Shown: in pieces, positions 1 to 5,313 of the stretch
Position numbering within the stretch: position 1 is the first letter of the stretch
Layout: every line of letters begins with the position of its first letter
Assembly: GCA_021806765.1 (NCBI GenBank)
Contig: JAJZQR010000235.1
Span: forward strand, 1 to 8,329
Source of the DNA: Chloroflexota bacterium
GTDB lineage: Bacteria; Chloroflexota; UBA6077
Direction: 5' to 3'
DNA: 8,329 nt
Notes under the pieces: model-generated
The model's input: only the letters and a program-made list of their open reading frames with translations
Told to the model about the DNA's origin: nothing
Databases searched by the model: none
Translations under genes and position numbers: made by a program

Positions 1-115
1 AAACTCCCGCCAACCCCAATCCAGCGTGCCCAAGCCCCCTCTCCTGGCAACATCCCCCTACTCTCTCCTCGATCCCCTTCTCCCACCCGCTGCGTAAGCC
101 CAAGGAGGCTTCGCA
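1..115. other. C/T-rich intergenic stretch, no gene seen
   Basis: The plus strand here is strongly pyrimidine-rich, with runs such as CCCCCTCTCC and CCCCTTCTCCC and no convincing start, ribosome binding site or coding pattern. It resembles the degenerate C/T-rich filler also present at about 6745-6790. An AAGGAGG at 102-108 looks like a Shine-Dalgarno box but has no ORF with family similarity behind it; it instead forms a 7-bp inverted repeat with CCTCCTT at 128-134, around the predicted -35 box. Confidence 0.5.
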
Positions 116-144
116 TTGACAATCGAACCTCCTTCGGGTACATT
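116..144 (+). promoter_or_regulatory. Predicted sigma70-type promoter of the GT4-antiporter operon
   Basis: A perfect -35 hexamer TTGACA (116-121) is followed by a 17-nt spacer and TACATT (139-144; 4 of 6 matches to TATAAT). Transcription would begin near 151, leaving about 145 nt of leader before the GTG at 295. The -35 box sits between the arms of a 7-bp inverted repeat (AAGGAGG 102-108, CCTCCTT 128-134), which could be an operator or chance. This is consensus reading only; no start site has been measured. Confidence 0.55.
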
Positions 145-150
145 CGGTTA

Positions 151-253
151 CAGAAGTCTATCTGGTTGTTCTGCAGGCAACGATACTTGCCGGGGGGCCA
201 GCACCCGTTATCCAGCTTGGCTAGGGGGAGACTGTCATGCAGTCTCCTTTTTT
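151..253 (+). ncRNA. Structured leader ending in a terminator (attenuator or small RNA candidate)
   Basis: From the predicted start near 151, the transcript can form GGCAA/TTGCC (176-180 with 187-191), then GCCA/TGGC (197-200 with 218-221), then the terminator hairpin at 227-253. AGTCT (155-159) can pair with AGACT (229-233) in the 5' arm of the terminator, and CTGCA (171-175) can pair with TGCAG (238-242) in its 3' arm. These would be possible but short antiterminator pairings. I could not match the sequence to a riboswitch class I know. It could equally be a separate small RNA of about 100 nt. Confidence 0.4.
227..253 (+). terminator. Intrinsic terminator in the operon leader
   Basis: A perfect 8-bp stem GGAGACTG (227-234) / CAGTCTCC (240-247) encloses the 5-nt loop TCATG and is followed directly by six T residues (248-253). 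The preceding GGG could extend the stem by G-U pairing. It lies between the predicted promoter and the first gene of the operon, 42 nt before its start codon. It may therefore act as an attenuator, or it may end an upstream transcript. Confidence 0.8.
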
Positions 254-294
254 GTCCTGTGGCGGACCGTTCTCAATAGCTGGGAGTTTAGCCC

Positions 295-1617
295 GTGTAT
301 GGTGTTGTGCATGTATCCAGAAGGAACCTGGAGGAGCAAGTCCCCTACGCCGGCGAGGGTATCGCTGAGACGATTCGCTCTCTGGCGGCGCCGCTTCAGG
401 GCGCTCGAGTGCTCAATCTGAGCCTGAGCCCCTTCGGGACCGGTGTGGCCGAGTTGCTCCACAGCCTCGTGCCCCTCTTTCGTGACCTGGGGATTCAATC
501 CGAATGGCAGGTCGCTCAGAGCGACACTGAATTCGCTCGCACCGTTCGTCTGATGTATCAAGGACTGTGCGGAAGGGGCATTGGCTGGACGCCGGAGATT
601 GTAGATAGCTGGCAGGACTACAGCCGCTTCGGCGCGACCTTCTTCGATGGCTCTTACGACGTGGTGGTCGTCCACGATCCGCAGTTGGCGGGCATACTGG
701 AGGTCCTGTCAGAGCGCGGCCTGTCCAGCCGAGGAGGGCGCTGGGTTTGGCATTGCCACCTGGACCTGCGGCGAGCGCAGCCTGAGGTCTGGGAGACCCT
801 GCTTTCTGCGCTCCGCCAGTACGACGCCTGGATTTCCCAGGACGCCGAGTTCGTGCCGGCGGCTCCGGAACCCGTCCTGTCGGCGGTGATTCCGCCCGCC
901 ATAGACCCCACCAATGCGGTCAACATGGAGATGCTGCCCAACAGCATCCGCCAGTTCTGTGGCAACCTGGGCATAGATCCGCAGCGCCCCCTGGTGGTGC
1001 AGGTTGGGCCCCTGGATCCCTCCTTCGATCCCGTCGGGGCCATCGATGTATACCGCCAGGCCAAAGTGGAGTGGCCAGACCTGCAGTTGCTCCTGGCTAA
1101 CCCCCTGGCCGAGAACTCCCTGGAAGCCTGGTCTCGGTTCGAGCAGGTCGCCCGCCACGTGGATGGCGATCCTCACATCCGGGTGCTGGCTACCCAGAGC
1201 GATGCCGGTCGCCTTACCATCAACGCTGCACAGCGGGCAGCCAGTGTGGTCATCCAGCGATCCGTGCCGGCCGGCTTCGCCCTCTCCGTGTGGGAAGCTC
1301 AGTGGAAGGGGAAACCCGTGGTGGCCGGCTGGTCGGGGGCTTTGCCGTCCCAGATTGTGGATGGCCAAACCGGACGGCTGGCGGCCGACGATGATGGCTT
1401 CGTTCAGGCGATCCTCGCCCTGATCGCCGATCCTGTGGCTGCAGGGAAGCTGGGGGCGGCGGGGCGTGACGTGGTTCGGAAAGACCATCTCATCACCCGG
1501 CTGCTGGCTCAAGAGCTGCATGTGCTGAACAGGTTGCTGGGGAGTCCATCCCCTGGTCGGGCCAATTCCCCTGCGTCCGGCCTTGAACCGGCTTCGAGAT
1601 ATCCAGGGAGCCCCTAA
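295..1617 (+). CDS. TreT-like GT4 glycosyltransferase with degenerate donor site
   Basis: This 440-aa cytoplasmic protein resembles trehalose synthase TreT and related GT-B, GT4 retaining glycosyltransferases (usually about 410 aa). Visible family blocks are GARVLNLS..GTGVAELLHSLVPLFRDLGI (36-67), DVVVVHDPQLAG (122-133), RWVWHCHLDL (149-158), VIPPAIDP (198-205), INAAQRAASVVIQRS (309-323), GFALSVWEAQWKGKPVV (327-343) and ITRLL (400-404). Several conserved residues are missing. The usual SRFDPWKDP reads GPLDPSFDP (238-246), losing the Arg and Lys that contact the donor phosphates. The EX7E motif reads A326..E334, losing its first Glu. GGGVAE reads GTGVAE. The protein may be inactive as a transferase or have a changed role. 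The start is GTG at 295 with GGGAG at 282-286, 8 nt away. A Pro/Ser-rich tail (417-440) follows the domain. It is first in the operon, 25 nt before the antiporter start. Confidence 0.85.
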   Translation: MYGVVHVSRRNLEEQVPYAGEGIAETIRSLAAPLQGARVLNLSLSPFGTGVAELLHSLVPLFRDLGIQSEWQVAQSDTEFARTVRLMYQGLCGRGIGWTPEIVDSWQDYSRFGATFFDGSYDVVVVHDPQLAGILEVLSERGLSSRGGRWVWHCHLDLRRAQPEVWETLLSALRQYDAWISQDAEFVPAAPEPVLSAVIPPAIDPTNAVNMEMLPNSIRQFCGNLGIDPQRPLVVQVGPLDPSFDPVGAIDVYRQAKVEWPDLQLLLANPLAENSLEAWSRFEQVARHVDGDPHIRVLATQSDAGRLTINAAQRAASVVIQRSVPAGFALSVWEAQWKGKPVVAGWSGALPSQIVDGQTGRLAADDDGFVQAILALIADPVAAGKLGAAGRDVVRKDHLITRLLAQELHVLNRLLGSPSPGRANSPASGLEPASRYPGSP

Positions 1618-1627
1618 TCGACAGACA

Positions 1628-1634
1628 AAAGGAG
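1628..1634 (+). promoter_or_regulatory. Ribosome binding site deciding the antiporter TTG start
   Basis: AAAGGAG lies 8 nt before TTG 1643 in the short gap after the glycosyltransferase stop (1615-1617). It decides in favour of this rare start over the in-frame TTG at 1583. Confidence 0.7.
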
Positions 1635-1642
1635 AGTGGGTT

Positions 1643-2959
1643 TTGGAAGGAGCGAACGTCACACAGCTGGTTGCCCACCTGGTTCTGCAGCTCGCGGTGA
1701 TCCTCTTCGCAGCGAAGCTGGGGGGCGAAGTCTTCGAGAGGTGGCTGAAGCAGCCGGGCGTTTTGGGCGAATTGCTGGCAGGAGTGGCCATCGGCCCCTT
1801 TGCCCTGGGAGGCATGAACCTGCCGCTGATCGGCACTCTGTTCGGCCATGCGGTGCAGGCAGGCGAAGTGGCCGTGATCCCCGTGTCCACGGAGTTGTGG
1901 GCGGTGGCGCAGATCGGTGCGGTGATCCTGCTCTTCTTCGCGGGCCTGGAGACAGACTTCAACCTCTTCTTCCGTTACAGTGGGCCGGCCTTCGCCACCG
2001 CCATGGGCGGCGTGATCCTGCCCTTCCTTTTCGGGGATTTCGGTACCGTTGCCTTCGGCCTGGCCAAGGGGCCGTTCGATCCCGTGGCCCTGTTCATGGG
2101 GGCCATCATGACCGCTACCTCGGTGGGGATCACCGCCCGGGTGTTGGGGGACATCCGCAAGCTGGACACCCCTGAGGGAGTCACCATCCTGGCCGGAGCG
2201 GTAATCGACGATGTGCTGGGCATCATCGTTCTGGCGATAGTGATCAGTCTGGGTGCCAGTGGCGACGTTTCCCTGGCCAATCTCGCCGTGGTCGGTGGCA
2301 AGGCAATGGGCTTCTGGCTGGGGCTCATGGCTGTGGGCATCCTGCTCTCCGGCTGGATTTCCCGGTTCCTTTCCTCTTTCCGCTCTCCCGGGGCCGCGGT
2401 GGCCCTGTCCCTGGCCATCGCCTTCTTCGCCGCTGCTCTGGCGGAGGGGTTCGGACTGGCCATGATCATCGGCGCCTACTCCATCGGGCTGGCCCTCTCC
2501 AACACGGAGATCGCCGAGACGGTGAGGGAGCCCATGGAGTCCCTCTACCATACCCTGGTGCCCATCTTCTTCGTCGTGATGGGCATGTTGGTGGACTTTC
2601 AGGCCATGGCGGCGGTCCTGGTGTTCGGCCTGGTGATCAGTCTTCTGGCCATTGTCGGAAAGATCGTCGGCTGCGGCATACCCGCTCTCGGCGTCGGTTT
2701 CAACCGATGGGGTGCGGGACGGATCGGCATCGGGATGATGCCCCGGGGAGAGGTGGCTCTGATCGTTGCCGGCGTGGGGCTGAGCAGGGGCATTATCCAG
2801 GCCGACGTCTTCGGGGTCTCGATCATGATGACCTTCGTTACCACGGTGCTGGCTCCCATTGCCCTGGTACCCATCTTTCAGAAGGGGGGGCCGGGCACCC
2901 GAAGAGCCAAAGCTGCGGCCGAGTCGCCGTTAGAGGTGGAAAGGGAACATGTTGGATAG
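1643..2959 (+). CDS. CPA2-family cation/proton antiporter (Na_H_Exchanger)
   Basis: This polytopic inner-membrane protein is about 438 aa and nearly all hydrophobic. It should exchange protons for Na+ or K+. Family signatures in order are QPGVLGELLAGVAIGP (37-52), AQIGAVILLFFAGLETD (89-105), TATSVGITARVLGDIRKL (157-174), GAVIDDVLGI (185-194) with adjacent aspartates D189-D190 at the expected ion site, GAYSIGLALS (277-286), VPIFFVVMGMLVDF (306-319) and MMPRGEVALIVAGVGL (365-380). The DD pair resembles electrogenic antiporters such as NapA, but stoichiometry cannot be read from sequence. It has no C-terminal TrkA-N/RCK domain, unlike KefB/KefC; the tail is a short charged stretch (414-438). I chose TTG at 1643 because AAAGGAG (1628-1634) lies 8 nt upstream. 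An in-frame TTG at 1583 would overlap the previous gene and lacks such a site. It is second in the operon. Confidence 0.92.
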   Translation: MEGANVTQLVAHLVLQLAVILFAAKLGGEVFERWLKQPGVLGELLAGVAIGPFALGGMNLPLIGTLFGHAVQAGEVAVIPVSTELWAVAQIGAVILLFFAGLETDFNLFFRYSGPAFATAMGGVILPFLFGDFGTVAFGLAKGPFDPVALFMGAIMTATSVGITARVLGDIRKLDTPEGVTILAGAVIDDVLGIIVLAIVISLGASGDVSLANLAVVGGKAMGFWLGLMAVGILLSGWISRFLSSFRSPGAAVALSLAIAFFAAALAEGFGLAMIIGAYSIGLALSNTEIAETVREPMESLYHTLVPIFFVVMGMLVDFQAMAAVLVFGLVISLLAIVGKIVGCGIPALGVGFNRWGAGRIGIGMMPRGEVALIVAGVGLSRGIIQADVFGVSIMMTFVTTVLAPIALVPIFQKGGPGTRRAKAAAESPLEVEREHVG

Positions 2960-3311
2960 GTTTGAGGCCACGCTAGAGAGTTATCTGGCCGGGGTTTTCG
3001 TCGAGGCGCTGGGCAGGGTGCTGAAGTCGGCTAGATTCCAGGAGACCCTGCGGATCCCCGAGCCTTCGGTAATCGAGTTTCAGAGAGGCTCCGATTTGCT
3101 GACGGTGCAGGTGGGGGAGTCCAGGGGCCATCAACGCTTGGTGGTGATCGAGAGCGAAACGGTGGACTTGAGGCCCCTGGCGTCGGCGGCGGCTACAGAG
3201 ACCATCCTGGAAGTCTCCGATCGTCTGCTGACCGCGTTACCCTGGGTAGATCACTCCGCCGTACGTAGGAGCATCGAAGGAAGCCTGCTCGACCAGTGGA
3301 AGCAGGTTTAG
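2949..3311 (+). CDS. Unrecognised 120-aa protein, third gene of the antiporter operon
   Basis: I do not recognise the family. The protein has no signal peptide or membrane segment and looks cytoplasmic. A hydrophobic-amphipathic helix (about 2-27, LDRFEATLESYLAGVFVEAL) is followed by a likely beta-rich middle (about 38-75, with VIEF, LLTVQV, RLVVIES, TVDLRPL) and helical C-terminal segments (80-96 and 102-118). The ATG at 2949 overlaps the antiporter stop by 11 nt and is preceded by GGAAAGGG (2939-2946), so translation is probably coupled. This fits a subunit or cytoplasmic accessory of the antiporter, but that is inference from position only. The stop at 3309-3311 abuts the convergent HD-GYP gene with no intergenic base. 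Base usage matches its neighbours. Confidence 0.75.
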   Translation: MLDRFEATLESYLAGVFVEALGRVLKSARFQETLRIPEPSVIEFQRGSDLLTVQVGESRGHQRLVVIESETVDLRPLASAAATETILEVSDRLLTALPWVDHSAVRRSIEGSLLDQWKQV

Positions 3312-4478
3312 CTAGGAGGTCGCCGCCAGACCAATGTCCTTCTCCAGACGGCAGTCCAATTCGAAGGGTGGGATCGACTGACCCGAGGGATCGAAAAGGA
3401 TGCGTATCGTTGGGCGCTGCAGGTCGTCGGGATGGATTTCGGTGACAACACCCCGATGGTGCTGGAACTGGCCAGCGATCACAACCACCTCACTTCCGAG
3501 GGAGAAGCCAGGGAGTATGGACAGGAATCTGTTGACGATCTCACGGTTGAGGTGCGTTCCTGCCATTTCCCTCAGGGTAGTGGCGATCCTCCCCAGCGGC
3601 ATTGCCGGTCTATGGGGTTGATCGGAGGCCAGGCCGGCATAGACCTCTGCTATGACCGCTATCTCGGCAACCGGCAGGATCAACCCCCTACCGAAACGTC
3701 CCTCCGAAGAGCGAACGATTTCGTTCGTTCCTCTGAGTCCCCTTGGATATCCCAGTCCGTCCTGCCTTTCGTGGTGTTGCCATACTATGTGGCGCGCCAG
3801 GATGTCTGAACTCCCCATGATCTGGCGTGCGATTTCGTACCCTGTCGTGGGGTGCTGCCGTACTACTTCCTGCTCCTCCTCGGTCAATGGACCAAGCTTC
3901 TGGAGTATATCGGTAGGCACCGCCAGTTTGCCGATATCGTGGCAAAGGCAGCCCAGCGCCAGTTGATGCAGTTCTAAAGGCTGAAGCCGCATTCGGATTC
4001 CAAGGAGGACGCCGGCCACGGCGACTTCCACGGAATGATCGAAGGTGTAGCTGTCGTGGTTCTTGAGAGAAGTGACCCCGGACAGAACCTGAGCGCTGGC
4101 GGCCTGGTCGATGATGCGCTCCACGTCACGGTAGAGTTGACCGATGACAGGTTGGGCCGCATTCATGAGGTTGGTCATGCTCGGCCGGAGCTTGTCGTCG
4201 GACAGTGCCAGCGGGCTGTTCTGGCCTATGGTGAACAGTTGCCGCACATGCTTGCTGACGGTGATGTGCACGCGATCTGACAGGATGTCGGTAGGGATGA
4301 CGTCATCGGCGATGCCATCCATTATGTAGATGGCGTAGAAGCCCAGCCTTTGGAGTACTTCAATATAGCGACGCGTGAGGGCCACACCTCGTGCCAGGAG
4401 GACGCGGTCCTGTTCGTTGTAGATGTCTTTCCCCAGCAGCATGCCTGGCTGGAGTTCTTCGACGTGCACTTTGTGCAT
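3312..4478 (-). CDS. HD-GYP domain protein, probable c-di-GMP phosphodiesterase
   Basis: This 388-aa soluble protein has three parts. The N-terminal module (1-55) reads LQPGMLLGKDIYNEQDRVLLARGVALT, as often found before HD-GYP domains. The HD-GYP domain (about 140-310) shows H148, HDIGK (180-184), H209-P210, H230, HHERQDGLGYP (235-245) and EVYAGLASDQPHRPA (278-292). The C-terminal beta module (325-375, GSEVVVIAGQF..GVVTEI..RPTIRILFD) is common in this subfamily. HD-GYP enzymes hydrolyse cyclic di-GMP to pGpG or GMP using a metal centre. Two oddities stand out. The usual VADVYDAL aspartate, normally a metal ligand, is Glu278. About 10 extra residues (NEIVRSSEGRFG, 252-263) separate the GYP loop from that helix. 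Activity is likely but not certain. The start is ATG 4478 with GGAGG about 12 nt upstream; no better upstream start exists. It is transcribed alone, convergent with the antiporter operon. Confidence 0.92.
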   Translation of the reverse strand: MHKVHVEELQPGMLLGKDIYNEQDRVLLARGVALTRRYIEVLQRLGFYAIYIMDGIADDVIPTDILSDRVHITVSKHVRQLFTIGQNSPLALSDDKLRPSMTNLMNAAQPVIGQLYRDVERIIDQAASAQVLSGVTSLKNHDSYTFDHSVEVAVAGVLLGIRMRLQPLELHQLALGCLCHDIGKLAVPTDILQKLGPLTEEEQEVVRQHPTTGYEIARQIMGSSDILARHIVWQHHERQDGLGYPRGLRGTNEIVRSSEGRFGRGLILPVAEIAVIAEVYAGLASDQPHRPAMPLGRIATTLREMAGTHLNREIVNRFLSILPGFSLGSEVVVIAGQFQHHRGVVTEIHPDDLQRPTIRILFDPSGQSIPPFELDCRLEKDIGLAATS

Positions 4479-4522
4479 GGTCGATGGGCGCCTCCAAGGG
4501 AATGGAAGTTGAACCCATCTCT

Positions 4523-4552
4523 ATTGTAATGCCTGACGCAGTGGTTTGACCA
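4523..4552 (-). promoter_or_regulatory. Predicted promoter of the HD-GYP gene
   Basis: On the minus strand TGGTCA (4552-4547; 4 of 6 matches to TTGACA), an 18-nt spacer and TACAAT (4528-4523; 5 of 6 matches) form a plausible sigma70-type promoter. Transcription would begin near 4516, about 38 nt before the ATG at 4478. Confidence 0.45.
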
Positions 4553-4578
4553 TCGGTCGGTGAAGGCCCAAACGCGTC

Positions 4579-4613
4579 GAGCTGGCCACACCAGTCTCTC
4601 GGGTGGCCAGCTC
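4579..4613. repeat. 11-bp perfect hairpin between SHOCT and HD-GYP genes
   Basis: GAGCTGGCCAC (4579-4589) and GTGGCCAGCTC (4603-4613) form a perfect 11-bp stem with a 13-nt loop, 19 nt beyond the SHOCT stop codon. The minus strand after it has only a TTT, so it is a weak candidate for an intrinsic terminator. It may stabilise the 3' end of the SHOCT mRNA or be a factor-dependent stop. Confidence 0.5.
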
Positions 4614-4632
4614 TGGCAGCGCAACGGATGCT

Positions 4633-4983
4633 CTACCTCTCTTCGAGGTCGCGGCGCATCTGGTCGAACTGATCCTTGGTGATCTCGCCTCGAGCATAGC
4701 GCTCCCTCACGATGTCTATGGGCCGGGCCTCGCGCGGGGCGTGCTCGATTCGCGCCGGGCGTCCCTGACGCAGAAGCCCGAGCAGGAGCACGATGCCTGC
4801 GACTACTAGCAGTGTTCGGAACAGCACGGCCCCGATCCCCAACCAGGGGAACAAACCGTAACCGTAGCCGTAGCCATAGCCCATCATGCCAGGTCCCAGC
4901 ATCAGTCCTCCGCCCAGGAGACCGAACAGCAGAAAGACCCCTAGAACCGCCGCGATGACGGCGACCACTTCTCTTCCCCTCAC
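4633..4983 (-). CDS. Two-TM membrane protein with C-terminal SHOCT domain
   Basis: This is a 116-aa membrane protein. TM1 spans about 5-29 (VVAVIAAVLGVFLLFGLLGG), followed by a Met/Gly patch and the run GYGYGYGYG (35-43). TM2 spans about 45-71. A positively charged linker leads to a SHOCT motif at 88-114 (PIDIVRERYARGEITKDQFDQM). SHOCT is a short helical domain usually found at protein ends and linked to oligomerisation; no enzymatic role is implied. I chose GTG 4983 over ATG 4998. GGAGG lies 8 nt before the GTG, while the ATG has only a G-run pressed against it. The GTG also overlaps the TGA of an upstream 22-codon ORF as GTGA, typical of translational coupling. If ATG 4998 is used instead, five residues (MEVPA) are added. 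Confidence 0.85.
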   Translation of the reverse strand: MRGREVVAVIAAVLGVFLLFGLLGGGLMLGPGMMGYGYGYGYGLFPWLGIGAVLFRTLLVVAGIVLLLGLLRQGRPARIEHAPREARPIDIVRERYARGEITKDQFDQMRRDLEER

Positions 4984-5048
4984 AGCGGGTACCTCCATTC
5001 CCCCAGGGTCCGCTCAGCGGATGGCGGTTTCTCCTTCTGGGGATTCAT
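4980..5048 (-). CDS. Putative 22-aa leader peptide coupled to the SHOCT gene
   Basis: An ATG at 5048 opens a 22-codon ORF, beginning MNPQKEKPPS and ending GEWRYPL, whose TGA stop (4982-4980) shares four bases (GTGA) with the GTG start of the SHOCT gene. AAGGA lies 8 nt upstream of the ATG (AAGGAAGAGGATC before it). The peptide is polar, with no membrane or export signal and no family I recognise. It lies within the 5' leader set by the extended -10 promoter at 5108-5116. It may control SHOCT translation or be a small protein in its own right. Short ORFs with good signals do arise by chance, so confidence is moderate. Confidence 0.45.
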   Translation of the reverse strand: MNPQKEKPPSAERTLGEWRYPL

Positions 5049-5072
5049 GATCCTCTTCCTTAGAAAGAGCGA

Positions 5073-5096
5073 CCCCGGCTCGGAGTCCCGCCGGGG
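5073..5096 (-). other. Hairpin at the 5' end of the SHOCT leader transcript
   Basis: On the minus strand CCCCGGC (5096-5090) and GCCGGGG (5079-5073) form a GC-only 7-bp stem with a 10-nt loop. It starts within about 5 nt of the predicted transcription start and lies upstream of the leader ORF. The only T-rich stretch after it is interrupted (TCGCTCTTTCT), so it could be a weak attenuator or an mRNA-stabilising 5' stem. Confidence 0.4.
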
Positions 5097-5107
5097 GTTA
5101 CTCTCAT

Positions 5108-5116
5108 ACTATACCA
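5108..5116 (-). promoter_or_regulatory. Predicted extended -10 promoter of the SHOCT gene
   Basis: The minus strand reads TGGTATAGT: an extended -10 element (TGn before the hexamer) with TATAGT matching TATAAT at 5 of 6. No good -35 box lies 16-18 nt upstream, as is usual for extended -10 promoters. The start would be near 5101, giving a leader of about 118 nt that holds a GC hairpin and the short ORF. Confidence 0.5.
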
Positions 5117-5198
5117 CTTATTAGCTACGACTAGACACTCCGACACGAATATGGGGTGCGCACCAGGTTTCCGAGGGCGGAAAGCAGGCCCCGGGAGT

Positions 5199-5238
5199 GT
5201 AGGGGCAAAGCATTCGGCCGCAGCTGAATGCTTCGCCC
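5199..5238. repeat. Intergenic palindromic repeat (GTAGGGGCAAAGCATTC type)
   Basis: GGGCAAAGCATTC (5203-5215) pairs with GAATGCTTCGCCC (5226-5238) at 12 of 13 positions, around the 10-nt loop GGCCGCAGCT. The pattern GTAGGGGC(G/A)AAGCATTC is, to my recollection, a dispersed intergenic element in Chloroflexota and cyanobacterial genomes. It sits downstream of the secreted-protein gene and could help end or protect its transcript, but it lacks a T-run. Confidence 0.65.
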
Positions 5239-5258
5239 TGGACCCGCTTTTTGGAGGT

Positions 5259-5288
5259 TCTTTGTGCCCTGGTGCCTTCGTGGTTGCG
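5259..5288. repeat. Degenerate 8-nt tandem repeat
   Basis: TTCTTTGTGCCCTGGTGCCTTCGTGGTT can be read as three or four degenerate 8-nt units of the form YTTTGTGC / CTGGTGCC / TTCGTGGT. It resembles the short tandem arrays that occur between genes in some environmental genomes. It is non-coding filler 25 nt downstream of the secreted-protein stop codon. Confidence 0.4.
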
Positions 5289-5313
5289 GTCTTCGGCGCG
5301 GTCGATCGAACTG

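Larger units (their letters stand above)
5117..5313. other. Repeat-rich intergenic region between the secreted-protein and SHOCT genes
   Basis: No gene is supported here. The stretch holds a 10-bp palindrome GGTGCGCACC (5155-5164), a GTAGGGGC..GAATGC palindromic repeat (5199-5238) and a degenerate 8-nt tandem repeat (about 5259-5288). It contains no clear terminator for the gene ending at 5314. Confidence 0.5.

Noticed and set aside
151..253. Assignment of the leader to a known riboswitch such as an antiporter-linked (nhaA-type) or c-di-AMP class
   Set aside because: I could not find the conserved core of any class I know; without a covariance search a name would be a guess.
295..1617. Calling the glycosyltransferase a pseudogene
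   Set aside because: The frame is intact for 440 codons with a good start and operon position; only specific active-site residues are changed.
1583..1642. Upstream TTG start for the antiporter at 1583
   Set aside because: It would add 20 polar residues, overlap the previous gene and lack a ribosome binding site, while TTG 1643 has AAAGGAG 8 nt upstream.
709..2551. Two long minus-strand ORFs (709-1962 and 1493-2551)
   Set aside because: They lie opposite the glycosyltransferase and antiporter genes, which have clear family motifs. The antisense translations are low-complexity and match no family, as expected in GC-rich coding DNA.
4579..4613. The 11-bp hairpin as a firm intrinsic terminator
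   Set aside because: The stem is strong but no T-run of four or more follows on either strand, so it is listed only as a hairpin.
5155..5164. 10-bp palindrome GGTGCGCACC
   Set aside because: A perfect dyad, but a single copy, 39 bp upstream of the extended -10; too short and GC-rich to call an operator.
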